From NCBI GenBank assembly GCA_019095985.1, contig CM032662.1:38554182-38618181 (forward strand): 64,000 bases of DNA. Direction: 5' to 3'. Below the pieces are notes generated by a model. That model saw only the letters and a program-made list of their open reading frames with translations, made no database searches and was not told where the DNA came from. The stretch is from Streblospio benedicti (lineage: Eukaryota > Annelida > Polychaeta > Spionida > Spionidae). How positions within the stretch are numbered: the stretch's first letter is position 1; every line of letters begins with the position of its first letter. Positions 12,953-25,207 of this stretch are shown here, piece by piece. The translations under genes were made by a program, and so were the position numbers.

Positions 12953-15900
12953 CAATAAAATGATACATTGCAGCTATATATTTCAATAAGATAATACATT
13001 GCAGCTTCCCATCACGGGCCTTGACCATCTTTTTTCGTCACTTCGGTCGAAGGCCCCATGATGGGAAGCCACAACGTAAACTCTGAATGTAAGAAGTAGT
13101 GTACTAAAAAACAACTCTGAATTAGTAGTTTAGATCTGAAAAAAAAATCCATTTGTAGTTTACAAAAAAATTCAGTTAGCAATTACGATATGTTCAATTC
13201 ACAACTCTACAAACAAATAAGCTTGACATGAGTGTATCGCATACTATTATCTCTATAATTAAGATAATGTACATGACCATAAGCAGCATTGCAACATGTG
13301 CTTATATTATACTGTAGGCTTGAGCACATTCTACTCGGAGTTGATGCGTGGGATCGGAGCGAGTCACCGCATCTGGCAGCTGATGGATCGAGCGCCAGCG
13401 ATCCCACTCACAGGTAACAGCGTGCTCAGGTCACAGGAACAGAAATCTGAGGAAACGCCACTTTAGATCACCTTAGACTGTGCCGTCTATCAATGACAGA
13501 CAACATCCTTAAAGTTACTGGTGCCTGCAGCCAATCAGAGCAGCTCATTTGCATGCATGTACCACTGCACCTTAAAACGATCTCATATATTCCATCCCTG
13601 TTAAGATATTATGACTGGGGATTCACTAGATCTTAAAGTGTTAGGTTTAGTACACAACAAACTGATGTGACAACCTCACCTGTGGTTGGATGCTGTAGAC
13701 ATGATAGTTCAAGAACAGGTAATCCATGTGAACATCAAAGAGATAGTTACTGATTCTCTCGAGGGTCAACTATTGGCTTGGGTCTAAATATTTGACCCAA
13801 GCATTTACCAGCAGACTAGATTAAAAAAAGACCACAGTTATGTTCATTACATTCTCTATCCATTTATATAAAATAAGATTTGATTGATAGATACAAAGGT
13901 GCAGTACAGGTACCAGGTACATCATACAGTAGAAAATTGTTATCCTGACACATCCCATCTCAAATATTCCCATATCTTAAGCTTATTTCAATCCTCTCTT
14001 TGAATACAGACGGTCTGGTGCCCAAAGAGCCACTGACTGGCAACGTAGAGTTCAAGGACATCCACTTTGCGTACCCGAGTCGCGAGGACGTGTCCATCTT
14101 CTCGGGCCTCAGTCTGTCGGTGCCCCAGGGCTCCGTGCTGGCCGTGGTGGGGCCGAGTGGCTCCGGCAAGTCCACGCTCGCAGCCCTGCTCCTCAGGCTG
14201 TACGACCCACACCAGGGTACGTGGCTATCATTGTGTAACAGACTCAGACTCAGTGGGTGGTTGAGTCTGTTATTTATATAATATAGATTAATTAATACAG
14301 TACTTCCCTTTAATTGTTCTGATTTACGAGACAGTTATTTTTAAGGTTCACTTTACCTATCAGTGATGAGGATAACTACGATCATTACAATTGTATTGTA
14401 TTGCAACAGTGATTAATGTAGAAATTATTCTCTCCAGCCAAACTGAAATGAAAAAAGACAAATAAAAGTTTTCTGTTTCAGGAAGTGTGTATGTGGACGG
14501 TTATGATATCAAGTCGTTGAGTCCCATGTGGCTGAGAAGTCATATGGGCATCGTCAGTCAGGTAGAGTTTGCAACAAAATACTGTAGTACTCAACAAAGT
14601 ACTCAGGAGAGCATTACTATATGATATTCTAGATGTATTTTACATTGATAGTGACTTTAATAAGTTAAACATTGCCACCATCTAATTCAAATCAAGCAAG
14701 TTTAATACAGTAAATTTATTCCGTGGGCCATGAGCATTAATTGTCTTATGAAATACATTATATCAATAAAAATGATATTCTTTGTGCTCATTTAAAAATC
14801 TTAAACGTAAAATTAATGCATCCTTTCATAGCCTGTTTTTCACAATTTTTGTAGGAGCCAGCCTTGTTTTCAAGCTCTATAGCAGAGAACATTGCGTACG
14901 GTGCGATTGACCCATCGTCTGTCACGCCAGAACAGATCATAGATGCTGCCAAGAAAGCCAATGCCTACAACTTTATCCAGGGTTTCCCAGATGGCATGGA
15001 TACTGTAGTGGGAGAGAGGGGCGTCATGCTTTCTGGTAAATTCTTACTCTCTTTTTGATTCTCTATTAAATATTAATGAGAATCATCTATCTATAAGTAA
15101 TTAGCTTTTAATTATCTGTATTATACTTACTTGTAGAAATCTGGTATGTTGGTTATTTGATTTTAAATTCTTAGAATTTGAAGTGGAATGGTTTTGTACA
15201 TTTTGTTGTTTGTAGAATGTCTCAAAGGAATGTCCATGATGATTTTTTTGTCCAATGATTATTCTTTGATAGTAATGTTGATAACTTTCTTTCTTGTTTG
15301 TTTTGTATACAATAGGTGGTCAGAAGCAGAGAATCGCCATTGCAAGAGCAATATTAAAAGTAGGTAAAATAATGAAAAATTAGGTAGAATAATTTGAAGA
15401 TTTAGAGCAATTTACACTGATGTTAGATTATCACAATGATTCTCCGCTAATAAAAGTGTAGAATTTTGTCCATGTTTTAACCATTTTATGTTTACAAAAC
15501 CTAGAAATGATATTTATATTTTTGCAGAATCCCAAAATATTGTTACTGGATGAAGCTACAAGGTATGTCCTTGCATGAAATGTCAATAAAATGTGTTGAG
15601 ATGAAAAAAATCATTACTAGTTGGTAGTTTAAAATGAGATATGAACAGAAGACTTGGATCTCAAATCTGAATGGATACCAGTAAAATGCTTGAGATAGCT
15701 GAAATTCGAAATAACCAACTGATATATTTTCATAATGTGGTCGAATGCAAATGAAACTGACCTTGAAATAACAAACAATTTGAAATAAAGATAAGCAATA
15801 ATGAGATGATGACGTTCTGCTGAATTATATTGAGAAATTTTTTTTTCTGCATTTGATATTAATTATTTCCTATTGTTACACCTTGTTCATCCTATGAATA

Positions 15901-16601
15901 TTGCAGTGCTCTAGATGCTGAAAGTGAGCATCTTGTCCAAGAAGCTCTAGAGCGAGTGATGGTCGGAAGAACGGTCATCACAATCGCACACAGACTCTCC
16001 ACGATAAAGAATGCCGACTGCATCGCAGTGCTTGACAATGGACAGGTATGATGTTACTTACATTGTACTTAACTAGTTACTTGCTTAAGGTAATAGATTG
16101 TGTCCTATTGTAGCCTAGAATGAAGTACAAAATAAGCTCAAATTTACAATAATGTATGCTGTTGCGTCAGAAACGGCATTCGTCTGTAAAAGTCTACGCC
16201 GCATACCTTATGGTAGACTAGTTTTAAAATTTGCGAGCACCCATAAGCCAATCCAACACCCTCTATTGTTAAAATATGGACTAAATCCATGAAGAAGATG
16301 TCTGCGATTGGGTAAAACAGCCATCCATCTTGGTAAAATTGAGTTTTTTTTATGCTGTATTGTAAGCTGCAGTAGTAAGCATCATTGACTACCCTGCAGT
16401 AAACAATTAAATAACAATTTATCATTCACACCATATATTGTATGTTTGTTGTATTCAAAATAGTACTATTTAAAATGTCATTTAAAACCATTTCATTATT
16501 GTTTTTAGGTTTCAGAGCTTGGTTCATATGCAGAGTTGATGAACTTGCCAGAGGGCTTGTTCAGAAAACTTGTGGAAAGGCAAACCATAGTTACGGAGTG
16601 A
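7809..16601 (+). CDS. ABCB10: Mitochondrial ABC half-transporter, ABCB10 type
   Basis: Inner-membrane ABC half-transporter that dimerises; the family is tied to haem synthesis and protection from oxidative stress. Fifteen exons: 7809-8193, 8676-8790, 9186-9274, 9970-10172, 10810-10944, 11248-11394, 12602-12737, 13318-13413, 14010-14216, 14482-14561, 14855-15035, 15316-15359, 15528-15562, 15907-16045 and 16509-16601. They join in frame to 694 residues (human protein 738). The first roughly 115 residues are rich in Ser, Lys, Arg and Phe without acidic clusters, fitting a mitochondrial presequence. The membrane domain carries [18 protein letters not shown] and [14 protein letters not shown]. The nucleotide-binding domain has Walker [10 protein letters not shown] (exon 9), Q-loop VSQEP, signature LSGGQKQR, Walker [13 protein letters not shown] and the H-loop in IAHRLSTI. 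All catalytic motifs are intact. ABCB10 fits better than ABCB8 from recalled sequence. Confidence 0.95.
8851..9055. mobile_element. MITE with TA target sites (Tc1/mariner-like)
   Basis: About 205 bp inside ABCB10 intron 2. The ends are inverted copies (CAGGGGTAGACGAATT against AATTTGTCTACCCCTG), each flanked by TA. There is no coding capacity, so it is a non-autonomous element. Confidence 0.75.
9658..10018 (+). repeat. Tandem duplication across the ABCB10 exon 4 acceptor
   Basis: An intron tail plus a TAG acceptor and the first roughly 49 bases of exon 4 occur twice. The first exon-like copy starts at 9836, the real exon at 9970. They differ at about 4 of 49 bases (one codon changes Arg to Gln). 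Intron anchors at 9658-9678 and 9897-9917 match exactly, so copy one is about 239 bp long and copy two has lost about 105 bp of intron. The upstream copy stays open until a stop near 9952. Confidence 0.85.
10458..10664. mobile_element. MITE with TA target sites
   Basis: About 207 bp in ABCB10 intron 4. The ends CTGTAAAACTAGAA and TTCTAGTTTTACAG are perfect inverted copies flanked by TA. The interior repeats a motif around GACTATTTAATTTTG. Probably a non-autonomous Tc1/mariner-class element. Confidence 0.75.
11582..12237 (-). CDS. Unrecognised two-exon gene nested in ABCB10 intron 6
   Basis: Two minus-strand exons, 12056-12237 and 11582-11912, lie wholly inside ABCB10 intron 6. The 143-base intron has a GTAAGT donor and a TTTTTTAG acceptor. 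Phases match (the codon is split AA|G), giving 170 residues from ATG at 12237 to TGA. The middle is strongly basic (KRKKRKKPKKQ) and could be a nuclear signal. The C-terminal half looks folded, with mixed hydrophobic and charged residues ([20 protein letters not shown]) and an acidic end. I do not recognise the family. It could be a small nested gene, or the last exons of a longer gene whose start I missed. Confidence 0.55.
12922..13069. repeat. TA tract, 2x30-bp tandem repeat and stem-loop
   Basis: In ABCB10 intron 7. A (TA)n run is followed by two near-identical units around TTTCAATAAAATGATACATT. Then comes a hairpin at 13004-13069 whose arms begin GCTTCCCATCACGG and end GGGAAGC, with a loop of roughly 20 bases. 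Confidence 0.65.
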
Positions 16602-17350
16602 ATGTTAATAACAACTGCCTTCTTGTTTTTGTTAATATAATTGTTTGTACACTTGAATTTTAGCATAAAGAATCTTTAATTTAGAAATTAGAGAGTGATA
16701 GTTTATAGTAGATGATAATGATCCCTTTATTTTCCAAAATTGTCACAATAATGTTTTACTATTTTTTCATCATTTATCATTTTTCTTTCCAAGAGAAAAA
16801 TATGCTAATGAATTACGTTGAATGTTAGAAATGTTTTGTTTTAAAATGTTTGATGATATATTGTTGCTCATTTTTTATTCTGCATTCTAAGATATTTCAA
16901 CAAGTGTTTTTGTTTCATTATTTCATCTGTTGTTTAAATAATATATTTAAAATATTTCTCTATTGATCATATTTATTAACATTTAATTATTTCTTCTGGG
17001 GTTTTTTGCTTCTTTTTCTCTGATGGTATGTATTTATACACAATTTTTGACACAATTATTAGCAGCATTAAAGACTATGTGACATAAATTAACAACCAGG
17101 AATTGATTAATAGGTTCTGTTGCAATTTAGTTGTCTGGTTACCAATTATTTACCTGGTAATGAAAGAATTTCTTTCGTGTATTCTTCTTTTGTTCTGAGG
17201 TGTGCATGTAGAATGATCCAGATTGTTTTGAAAAGTAAATTACACAGAGCTGTTATTGTAATGATGTACTAATGTATGCACAATTGTGAAACTACAATGT
17301 CTTTCATGGATGTCCATTGATGTAATGTTTTGTAGTGTTAACAAAACTTG

Positions 17351-17392
17351 AAATAAAGCTGTGAAAAGCTGTGAGCTTTTATTGTTTATTCT
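17351..17392. promoter_or_regulatory. Back-to-back polyadenylation signals
   Basis: AATAAA on the plus strand near 17352 suits the ABCB10 3' end, giving a 3' UTR of about 750 bases. A few bases later the minus strand also reads AATAAA (TTTATT on the plus strand). This could end the ankyrin gene transcript, which would then have a roughly 2.2 kb 3' UTR. Confidence 0.45.
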
Positions 17393-19615
17393 ATACAGCG
17401 CAACTAAAACAAACATGCAGAAAAACAATATTTCAGCCTATCAAGGCTTCTTCAAGTTCATAAATAAAGAAACAAATACCTTAAGCCTAATACCTTTAAA
17501 AAAATACATACGTGATACTTCACACATGACATGTATAAGTTGAAGAACGTACATGATAAAACTACACACAATATGATACCATCATTAGAAAACAGTAAAA
17601 TAGTCAATACAATTGATTACATGTCCAATAATAGTAAAACAATAATATTACTTACATACCTGGAGTTGCATTACAAAATTATAATCTGTTTATTCATGTA
17701 ATATGTATATATAAGCAGATTCTTGATCACAACCAAAAACCCCTCATGTCATGTCTGGTTCATGTGCAGAAAATTTCAGACATATCCTATAGGGCAATCT
17801 CGAGTAGGCAATGTCACAAAGAAAAAGCCCTGATGAAATACGTATTTTGGACTCCCAAATGTTTTGGTGATTTTTTGATACGTGGGGTTATATGAAACAC
17901 TGAAATGGTGTTAATGCTACACGGATTGTACATGTATGCTGACACAACCATATAGGTTTGGCTGCTAAAGACAGCATATAAAAATATATCTTTTATGTTG
18001 CCCGTATAATCCGCGCAGTACTGATGCTTCATGTATATAACACTGTCAATGCTCCACGCAATAATGTTATCTAGTTTTCCAGCAGATCAAGGATGCTTAA
18101 TCCATATGGCTCAAGCACTGATCCAATAAATACAGTTCTTTTATTCATTCTTTTTTTTTATGATATGCATTTGCATAAACAAACACAGTTTTGGTCAATG
18201 CTCGTGGATGGTATTATATACAATCTGAAAAAATTGTACCTAGTGCGTGGTTTGAACTATCTATCATCTGATCTTTCAAGTTTCAGTCCTGAACTCCTCT
18301 GTGCAAGGTAAAATAGATGGATAAAGTACACTCAGTAGCAATAGATGGCAGTCAATAGAAAAACTTCACAGCCATGCATAAAAAGCATAATAATATTTGG
18401 ACACCCAAAAAAGGGGTAAATTCTATCTGAATCCTGGCAAACATCACAGCCATGCATTAGAAACAAAATAATTTTTGGATACCTCAGTAAATTGTGTTAC
18501 TTGACATACAATTGCTAAAAGAGAAAGTGCTTGCATAGAAGTGTGTATAAATAACCTCATTATCTGCAGGTGTGTAACCATGCACAGGAAATTTGTGTGG
18601 TTAATACACCCCTGGATATAAATGACATCATTTTTGGCAATTTAGTTAATGGGAAATTTTCATGATCAGGATTTTGATTAGCAAGTGCAAAATCCACTTT
18701 TTTAAAAAGTTGAAAACATATTTTAAACCCTGACTTAAGCTTTTATAAGTGGTTGGTGGGTGGTTCTTTACAAATAGTGTTAATCTTTACTTCTTGAAGT
18801 TTACTTAGTGATAAAAAAGAAAAGAGTGATTGTGCAATTAACTCATCTAAATATTTATACTAATGTGTTTTTAAAAGATTGATATCATGTTTACATTATC
18901 ACTTATCTCCTCTTAATTTGAAAAGCACACATTATCTTGATACAGCAATGATGCAATATAAAAGATTATTTGATTTCAATAAGTGTAAGTGCCCTCAAGT
19001 GTTCACATTAAAATTGTTTCTTCCATCTAATTTGCTTACTACCAGGTAATTATGTAAAGTGAACTGGTATGCCTATTTGTATCCCTGCGCATTAAAGCAT
19101 GTGTGCTTAAAAAACTGAAAAAGTGCCTTTTGGGCCCTTTGGAAAAGGTAAAAATTTCTCTCTTAAACACACATGTCCTTAACTTCAAAACCTAATAAGA
19201 CCCTGTTTCAGCGATGTAAATAAGCATTAGATTTTGGACAATTAGTGAGACAGCATATTTTTTTTTTACCATGGACTCTTGTTATGTTGACATACGGTAT
19301 ATTTACTAACTAGACATGTGGGTGATGATCAATAGATTGGTATGAGGTAAAGCACTTTTCAGATTTTTGTCATATTGGAAAGACCTCAACAAACAATAAT
19401 TATTTTAACTTCCTGGAAAATCTACATGCACAACGAAATGGATACAGGATGAACTTATCAATGCTTACATATGGGAAAGTTTACGGAAATATATCTATAA
19501 TAGATTAAGTATGAAATCTAATGTACACAAGATTTTTCTGGATATTATTTACACAGTGGTCAATCCACTTTGCTAGAATAATCATTACTTTTAGTATATA
19601 TTGGGAGGTTGATGA
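17393..19615. other. 3' UTR or intergenic sequence
   Basis: No credible plus-strand gene. It may be the long 3' UTR of the ankyrin gene. A short imperfect direct repeat containing CACAGCCATGCAT occurs near 18366 and 18447. Confidence 0.35.
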
Positions 19616-21907
19616 TTAGGGTGGATCCTCTAGTATTTTAGGAAGGTTCGTTTGATCATTTGATCTTGTTTCACTGCTTGACAGAGAAAGTGACCTACTA
19701 GAACTACTGCTAGAACCAACAGAACTATATCCAGAGTCTAAAGAATCTGACGAAGAACTTGCACTTGAACTATGTCTACTTCTAGAACCACTTGAAGTGG
19801 AAGGTGATGATCTTGTACTTGATGTAGATTGACTGTTCATTTCTTTATGACGTTTATTCTCACTGCTTGGTAATGAAGATGATGATCTACAGTCTGAGCT
19901 GTAGCCAGAATCACCAGAGGAAGAATTTATACTTGAAGTGTTACTGGAACTACAACCACTTGAAGTAGATGACTGTGATGGAGAAACCAATTCTCCGCAT
20001 TCTTCGTTTGATGCAGATTGTAGATGACGGACATTTTGCACTGCAGTTAACATTTGTTGATTGCTTATTGTAATACCTGGAAAGTGTTCAATTTCAGTAT
20101 GCTGTGATGCACTACCTGACGATGTACTTGCGTCTGATGATGCATGAGTCACTGGGCCAGAACCAAGCCTTTTAAGAGCACAATTGATTTCAATTGCAAT
20201 ATCCCTTAAGGCAGCGATATTATATCTGCGAACGTCCTTTCCTTCCTGTCTATACTGTTCCAATTGTTCTGTAGATACTGTTTTTAAAAGGCGTGCAATT
20301 GATTCATTGATAAATGTTTCAGCTATCTCTTTTGTCTCCTTCCCTTCAATGAAATTTATAAATTCAGTGTTCTCATTCATTTTTGCTATATCCAATGGTG
20401 TTTTTCCCTCATTGTCTTGAACGTCAAAGTTCACTCCATGTTTTTCCAGAATTGCAGCTGTCTTTATATCATTCTTCAAAGCACAATAATGAATCGGTTG
20501 CATTCCAAACTTATCTTTCATATGCACATTTGCTCCATTTTCTATTAATACCTGCGCTAGAGATGGGTGGATTTTATATATGGCCAGATGAAGAGGACTG
20601 ACATCAGATTGTGCGTTCACATCGTTACTTCTGGCGGCAAATAGATTTTCAATATATTGCACTTGTTCTGCATTAGGCTCCTCGCCCCAACCACTCTTAA
20701 CACAAACACCATATTTTGCAATATCAACATTATAACTTGTCCTTATTTCCTTCATAAATTTATGTACAATATTTCGTTTCACCTCGAGGTAGTGCCATGC
20801 CTGGCGAGAGCGATCTTTTCCTTTTATTAAAAAACACAAGTCAGCCCCTGTAAAGAAGTCCTGATCATTTACATTCGCACCATTTTCGAGTAAAAGTTCA
20901 ATGATTTTCATATCTCCACTTGTTGCGGCAAAATGTAATGCATTTCGTCTTCTTTGGTCTGTGGTATTCACATTTGCACCTTTAGCAATTAGAAATGTTA
21001 CTACATCAAAATGTCCTTTTTCGCAGCTTTTCATCAATGGACTTTTGCCCACAGTGTCTCTACAGTCAATATCTAAGAAGTGAGTCTTTTGCTCGAAGAC
21101 GAATCGTAAAAATGGCAACCGTCCACAAGATGCAGCTGAGATTACATTACTTGGTGTTACTGTAATACCGCATTTTAAAAGTCGCTTAAATGATTCTATG
21201 TCCCCATTTTCGGCTATTCTATCTGCTGGAGTTTTCTTTTCGTTACATAATGCTGATGCATCTAATTGGTATTTAACAATAAGGATTTCGATAAACTTTG
21301 TCTTTCCCCATATACAAGCGGCATGTAATAAACTTTGCTTCTTTTCATTTAACTTTTTCACATTTGCCCCCCTTTTCACCAGAAGTTCAAATATTTCTAA
21401 TTTATCGCTGATCACTGCGTAATATAAACAATTATTTCCCATGCTGTCTTTATCTTGAACAACTGAGAAATTTTTCGTTACCATATCTTCAACCAAACGA
21501 AGATTTTCCATTGAACAAAGTTCCATGAAAACACTTGAAGATTTTGCTAATTTTTCATATTTTGTGTAATCTCTAAGTACTTTCTTTTTCTTCCTTTTTG
21601 CTATTTCATGTGCATTTAGTCCACAATATTCAGACTGCGTATTAACCACTATATAAGCTGCCATGTTCGACCATAGATTTAAAATTACAACACATATAAG
21701 TAAGTGTGTTCTTTCGTGTATTAAAATTAGTTGAAGTAAATTATATCCATCTTTAGAGCGAATATCACATATATTTGTCTTATCCATTTTTAACAACGCA
21801 TTGTAAAGGTCATATTCAGTGAACTTTTTATCTAAAATCATTTGATTGATTACATTGAAAACTATCTCATTTCTATGAGGGCTACGGTTTCTATTTGGCT
21901 TCTCCAT
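19616..21907 (-). CDS. Ankyrin-repeat protein with Ser-rich degron-bearing tail
   Basis: One uninterrupted coding exon of 763 residues. I start at ATG 21907: no ATG precedes it in frame, and a good acceptor (CTTTTCAG) lies 12 bases upstream, so a 5' UTR intron is likely. Residues about 150-530 hold at least seven ankyrin units (for example GKSPLMKSCEKGHFDVVTFL, NALHFAATSGDMKIIELLLE, SPLHLAIYKI). Residues about 590-763 are a low-complexity Ser tail. The tail carries two DSGYSS motifs (about residues 666 and 724), matching the DSGxxS phosphodegron read by beta-TrCP. There is no signal peptide or death domain. Orthology is unclear; it resembles the lineage-expanded ankyrin proteins of marine invertebrates. 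It probably acts as a protein-binding adaptor with regulated turnover, which is inference. Confidence 0.85.
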   Translation of the reverse strand: MEKPNRNRSPHRNEIVFNVINQMILDKKFTEYDLYNALLKMDKTNICDIRSKDGYNLLQLILIHERTHLLICVVILNLWSNMAAYIVVNTQSEYCGLNAHEIAKRKKKKVLRDYTKYEKLAKSSSVFMELCSMENLRLVEDMVTKNFSVVQDKDSMGNNCLYYAVISDKLEIFELLVKRGANVKKLNEKKQSLLHAACIWGKTKFIEILIVKYQLDASALCNEKKTPADRIAENGDIESFKRLLKCGITVTPSNVISAASCGRLPFLRFVFEQKTHFLDIDCRDTVGKSPLMKSCEKGHFDVVTFLIAKGANVNTTDQRRRNALHFAATSGDMKIIELLLENGANVNDQDFFTGADLCFLIKGKDRSRQAWHYLEVKRNIVHKFMKEIRTSYNVDIAKYGVCVKSGWGEEPNAEQVQYIENLFAARSNDVNAQSDVSPLHLAIYKIHPSLAQVLIENGANVHMKDKFGMQPIHYCALKNDIKTAAILEKHGVNFDVQDNEGKTPLDIAKMNENTEFINFIEGKETKEIAETFINESIARLLKTVSTEQLEQYRQEGKDVRRYNIAALRDIAIEINCALKRLGSGPVTHASSDASTSSGSASQHTEIEHFPGITISNQQMLTAVQNVRHLQSASNEECGELVSPSQSSTSSGCSSSNTSSINSSSGDSGYSSDCRSSSSLPSSENKRHKEMNSQSTSSTRSSPSTSSGSRSRHSSSASSSSDSLDSGYSSVGSSSSSSRSLSLSSSETRSNDQTNLPKILEDPP

Positions 21908-21919
21908 TTTTTTCTCTAG

Positions 21920-22940
21920 CTGAAAAGTTATATGTTTAACTGCTAAATACTTCAATAATGAAATAATAGTAATTTTTTTTCTTATAATAACTTCTTAGTC
22001 CTTGGATATAATGAAGTATGAGGAAAAAAAATGTTTTCCTACATAAAATAACTTCCTAGTCCATGTATGTAATGAAATATCAAGAAGAATGTTTTCTTAT
22101 ATATAATAACTTTTAGTGCTTGTCAATAAGATTTGTAATGAATGTTCCATATCTTTTCAACACAAAAAGTATTTATGTGCGAGAAAGTTACATATAAAAT
22201 AAACCCTCCATAAACTCAATAGTCAAGAAAACCTCTATCCTGGTAAGTTCCTTTCACACCACACGCTGTATATACATCCAGAAAAATATTATTTTAAGAC
22301 TATACGCGCAATTTCACACACCAAGCACTACTAAATGAGGCCAAGGATGAAAAAAAAATTAATCACATATACTCGAAAATAATGATTATCAATCCTAGAT
22401 GTATGTAGTGGTTTTTACTTTTAGTGGTTATGGTTATGTGGATGGTGACTGGTGGTTATAGCCACATAAGGTGCTTGATGACTCACACTGGATCTTTCTG
22501 ACTAAAACAGGTAAATCCAAGTCCACCTGAACTTAGGAGTATTTAAAGGAATTTAGCAGAATTTAATTGAATTTGAAAATCTAATGTATGCAGGAAGCAG
22601 AGCCTGCCTCATATGACTCTCATATGGCAACATGTTATACTTGACTAAGGAGGTGGACATATGTATGATTTTCTTGTGCATCACTTCCAAAGTTAACACT
22701 TTATAATTTCTAATTGAGTATTTTCTAAGTTAAGAGTTTTAATTTGGAATTTAAGTTTTAATCTGTGATTCAATGAAATAAATGAAACAAGTTTTGTTGA
22801 CAAAAATAACCGAAAATAAACAATGTGTCTTACAAATGGCAAGAAGCCACAAGTTCATAAAGCATATTGGTGGAGGCTGGCTTTTTAACTTTCAAAATGA
22901 ATACCAGACACTGGTGAATTTTCAAGATGCTCAAAGCTTA
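21920..22940. other. Upstream region of the ankyrin gene
   Basis: AT-rich and non-coding. It should hold the 5' UTR exon and promoter of the ankyrin gene, but neither can be placed with confidence. Three related segments near 21976, 22039 and 22104 share TATAATAACTT-like cores, suggesting local repeats. Confidence 0.35.
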
Positions 22941-23137
22941 GGGACGGACCATTCGCAATAAAAATGTTTACCAATGAAACAATTTTTTTTGACTTTCTAG
23001 AGACAAATTTTTTATTTTCAACTTTGAGACAAATTTGTGAACATTTGGGAAAATTTTTTTTTTCCTTTCAAAAAATCAGAGGCATTTTTTTTGAAAATTT
23101 TGCATCTATCTCCCCCAAATATCGAATGGTCCGTCCC
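22941..23137. mobile_element. Harbinger-like MITE with TTA target duplication
   Basis: 197 bp with 15-base inverted ends GGGACGGACCATTCG / CGAATGGTCCGTCCC, flanked on both sides by TTA. TWA target duplications are typical of PIF/Harbinger. The T-rich interior has no coding capacity. Confidence 0.75.
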
Positions 23138-24930
23138 TTACAGATGGCGCATTTTATTGACTTTTCAAATTGTATCCATTTTGAGCTCATGCGTTTGAAA
23201 ACATAAACCAAGTCTTTGTTTCAGATGGTTATGATGGTTATCACGGTTATGTCATAATGAGTCTCCTATTGTAGCCATCAAATGAAATGTAAAATTAATA
23301 TTTCAGTGATTCAAAAAGTTCAGTTTTCAATAAAGTTTTGTTTTCACAAAAAACAAATGGAAATGATATTTTTTAAAAACTTGACCCACAAGATACATTA
23401 GACAATAGACAGCATTCTAAAATCTGTTCCTTCATCTCAGCTATGAAATCTGTTACATATCTTGATCTTGTAAAGAGGCTATGATTTAGAGAGAAATTTA
23501 TGAATCTTATCTATTTGAAAAGACTTTGCCTATGTTTTGAATATATGGTTTCTAGGAAATGTTTTTAGAAGGATGACAGAACAGCATTAGTAAGTTGTGT
23601 TGCTGACTATATCAAAACATTCTGAATAAATATAAATCTTTTGATGCTCTGTGCAAGATGGATGTATGAAAGCTCAGTGTGATTATTATCATATTATTTA
23701 GAAACTATTTATATGAAATAAATGTTGCTTATAAAAATATTTGTAGAATGAAATTGGCGTTTGGCGACTTTTGGTCAATATGGAGACTGATAACATCATT
23801 ATAGAATCATTAATACTGAGAAATATGAAAACTATCACAATATTGCTATGTATCACATGAATTGTCATTTTTTTAAATATCACAGACTGTAATAAATAGT
23901 TTATAATAAATAAATAGATATAATTTATGGCACACGTGTTGTTAAATGGCAATCAATATACAATAAATACCACATAAACAGTCATACAATAACAATATAA
24001 CCTCACATAAACAATATAAAATATAAACATCCATAGAACACTTTGACACAATAATTTCTGGCAATCTTAAGTTTGCAGAGAGCACCTGATATTTGATTTG
24101 TATTTAGTTTGTGGAAGTTTTAAGAATATTTGGCCGTAACTAGTGCAAACCCATCTGAAAAATGGTTTATTTTGATACATAATAATTGCATCAGACTGTT
24201 TTAAAAAATTGTACTCTTAGAATTGCAACAGCTGTAAGACTTTTTTTCACACAATGCTAACATAATGTCATGCATAAGTAAAATTAAATAGAAAAATTAA
24301 ATGTTTGGCAAATATCAGACTCGCTACAAACTTGAGGACAACATCATATGACATAGAACACACGTAATCTCAATAAATCACTGGGAATCATTTCATCTGG
24401 AAACTTCAGATCACTAAACAAAAAAACGTAACAGAAAGCATACAATAAAAATATATCCAACGAATGCAACTTATCAAACACTATATAAATTTAATACTGC
24501 TAGCTGATATCTGATTATTTCTGAAGATTTCTTGTAGAAATCGTGCATAAAATTTCAAACTCAAATTCACCTTTAAAGAGAAGCAATTTATATACATGTA
24601 ATTTGCAAGCGATATATATTTCATAAACATGGTTATCACATTCGGCTTTAACTGAAATTGTTGAAAATTTGCAATCAAATACTTTAAACCTATGCTGGAG
24701 AAGTATCTGAAACATATTAGTACTGGTAACTTCAAATGCATTTAAGCCTAACTAGAAAAATGATAAGTATTTAAAGTTTTAACAAAATTACTCAAGTTCT
24801 CAAAACTTAACCAAGAATCACACATCCTAGGAACAGAGAATCTCTTCATTTTTTTATCTAGTTCACTGTTACTCTTTACTATCTGCAAGTAAATGCATTT
24901 GATTTTTCTTGTTGTTATCTTTCTGGAAAG
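23138..24930. other. Intergenic, no gene seen
   Basis: AT-rich sequence between the ankyrin and F-box/WD40 genes. The short reading frames lack codon structure and similarity. Confidence 0.4.
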
Positions 24931-24939
24931 TTATCCTAT

Positions 24940-25200
24940 AAAACTAGACCCGTTGGCACATTTTAACGTCTTCATCAAAATACAATAAATCTCCACACTC
25001 ACTTTCCCAGTCCCTCACCAACAACTCCCAACAATCGACATTATAGAATTTTTCAGTTAAGCTTTATTCTGCAAAACCTGACCCATTGGCACTATTTCAA
25101 TGTCTCATATGATACAATACAACATCCCCTCCCCCACACCCACATCAACTCCCAGCAATCAATATCATGGTAACATTTCCCTGCAAAGCCAAACCTTAAA
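24940..25200. repeat. Tandem duplication in the F-box/WD40 3' UTR
   Basis: Two diverged copies of about 130 bp. Anchors GACCCGTTGGCAC and GACCCATTGGCAC are 133 bases apart, and a second pair (CAACTCCCA) is 124 apart. Together they cover the 3' UTR just past the stop codon. A minus-strand AATAAA lies at 25063-25068. Confidence 0.6.
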
Positions 25201-25207
25201 ACCCCCT

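Noticed and set aside
21908-21955. A 16-residue N-terminal extension of the ankyrin protein
   Set aside because: It begins at a TTG codon and spans a good acceptor (CTTTTCAG), so it is probably intron.
24481-24741. Minus-strand reading frames downstream of the F-box/WD40 gene
   Set aside because: Two overlapping frames with AT-driven composition and no recognisable motif.
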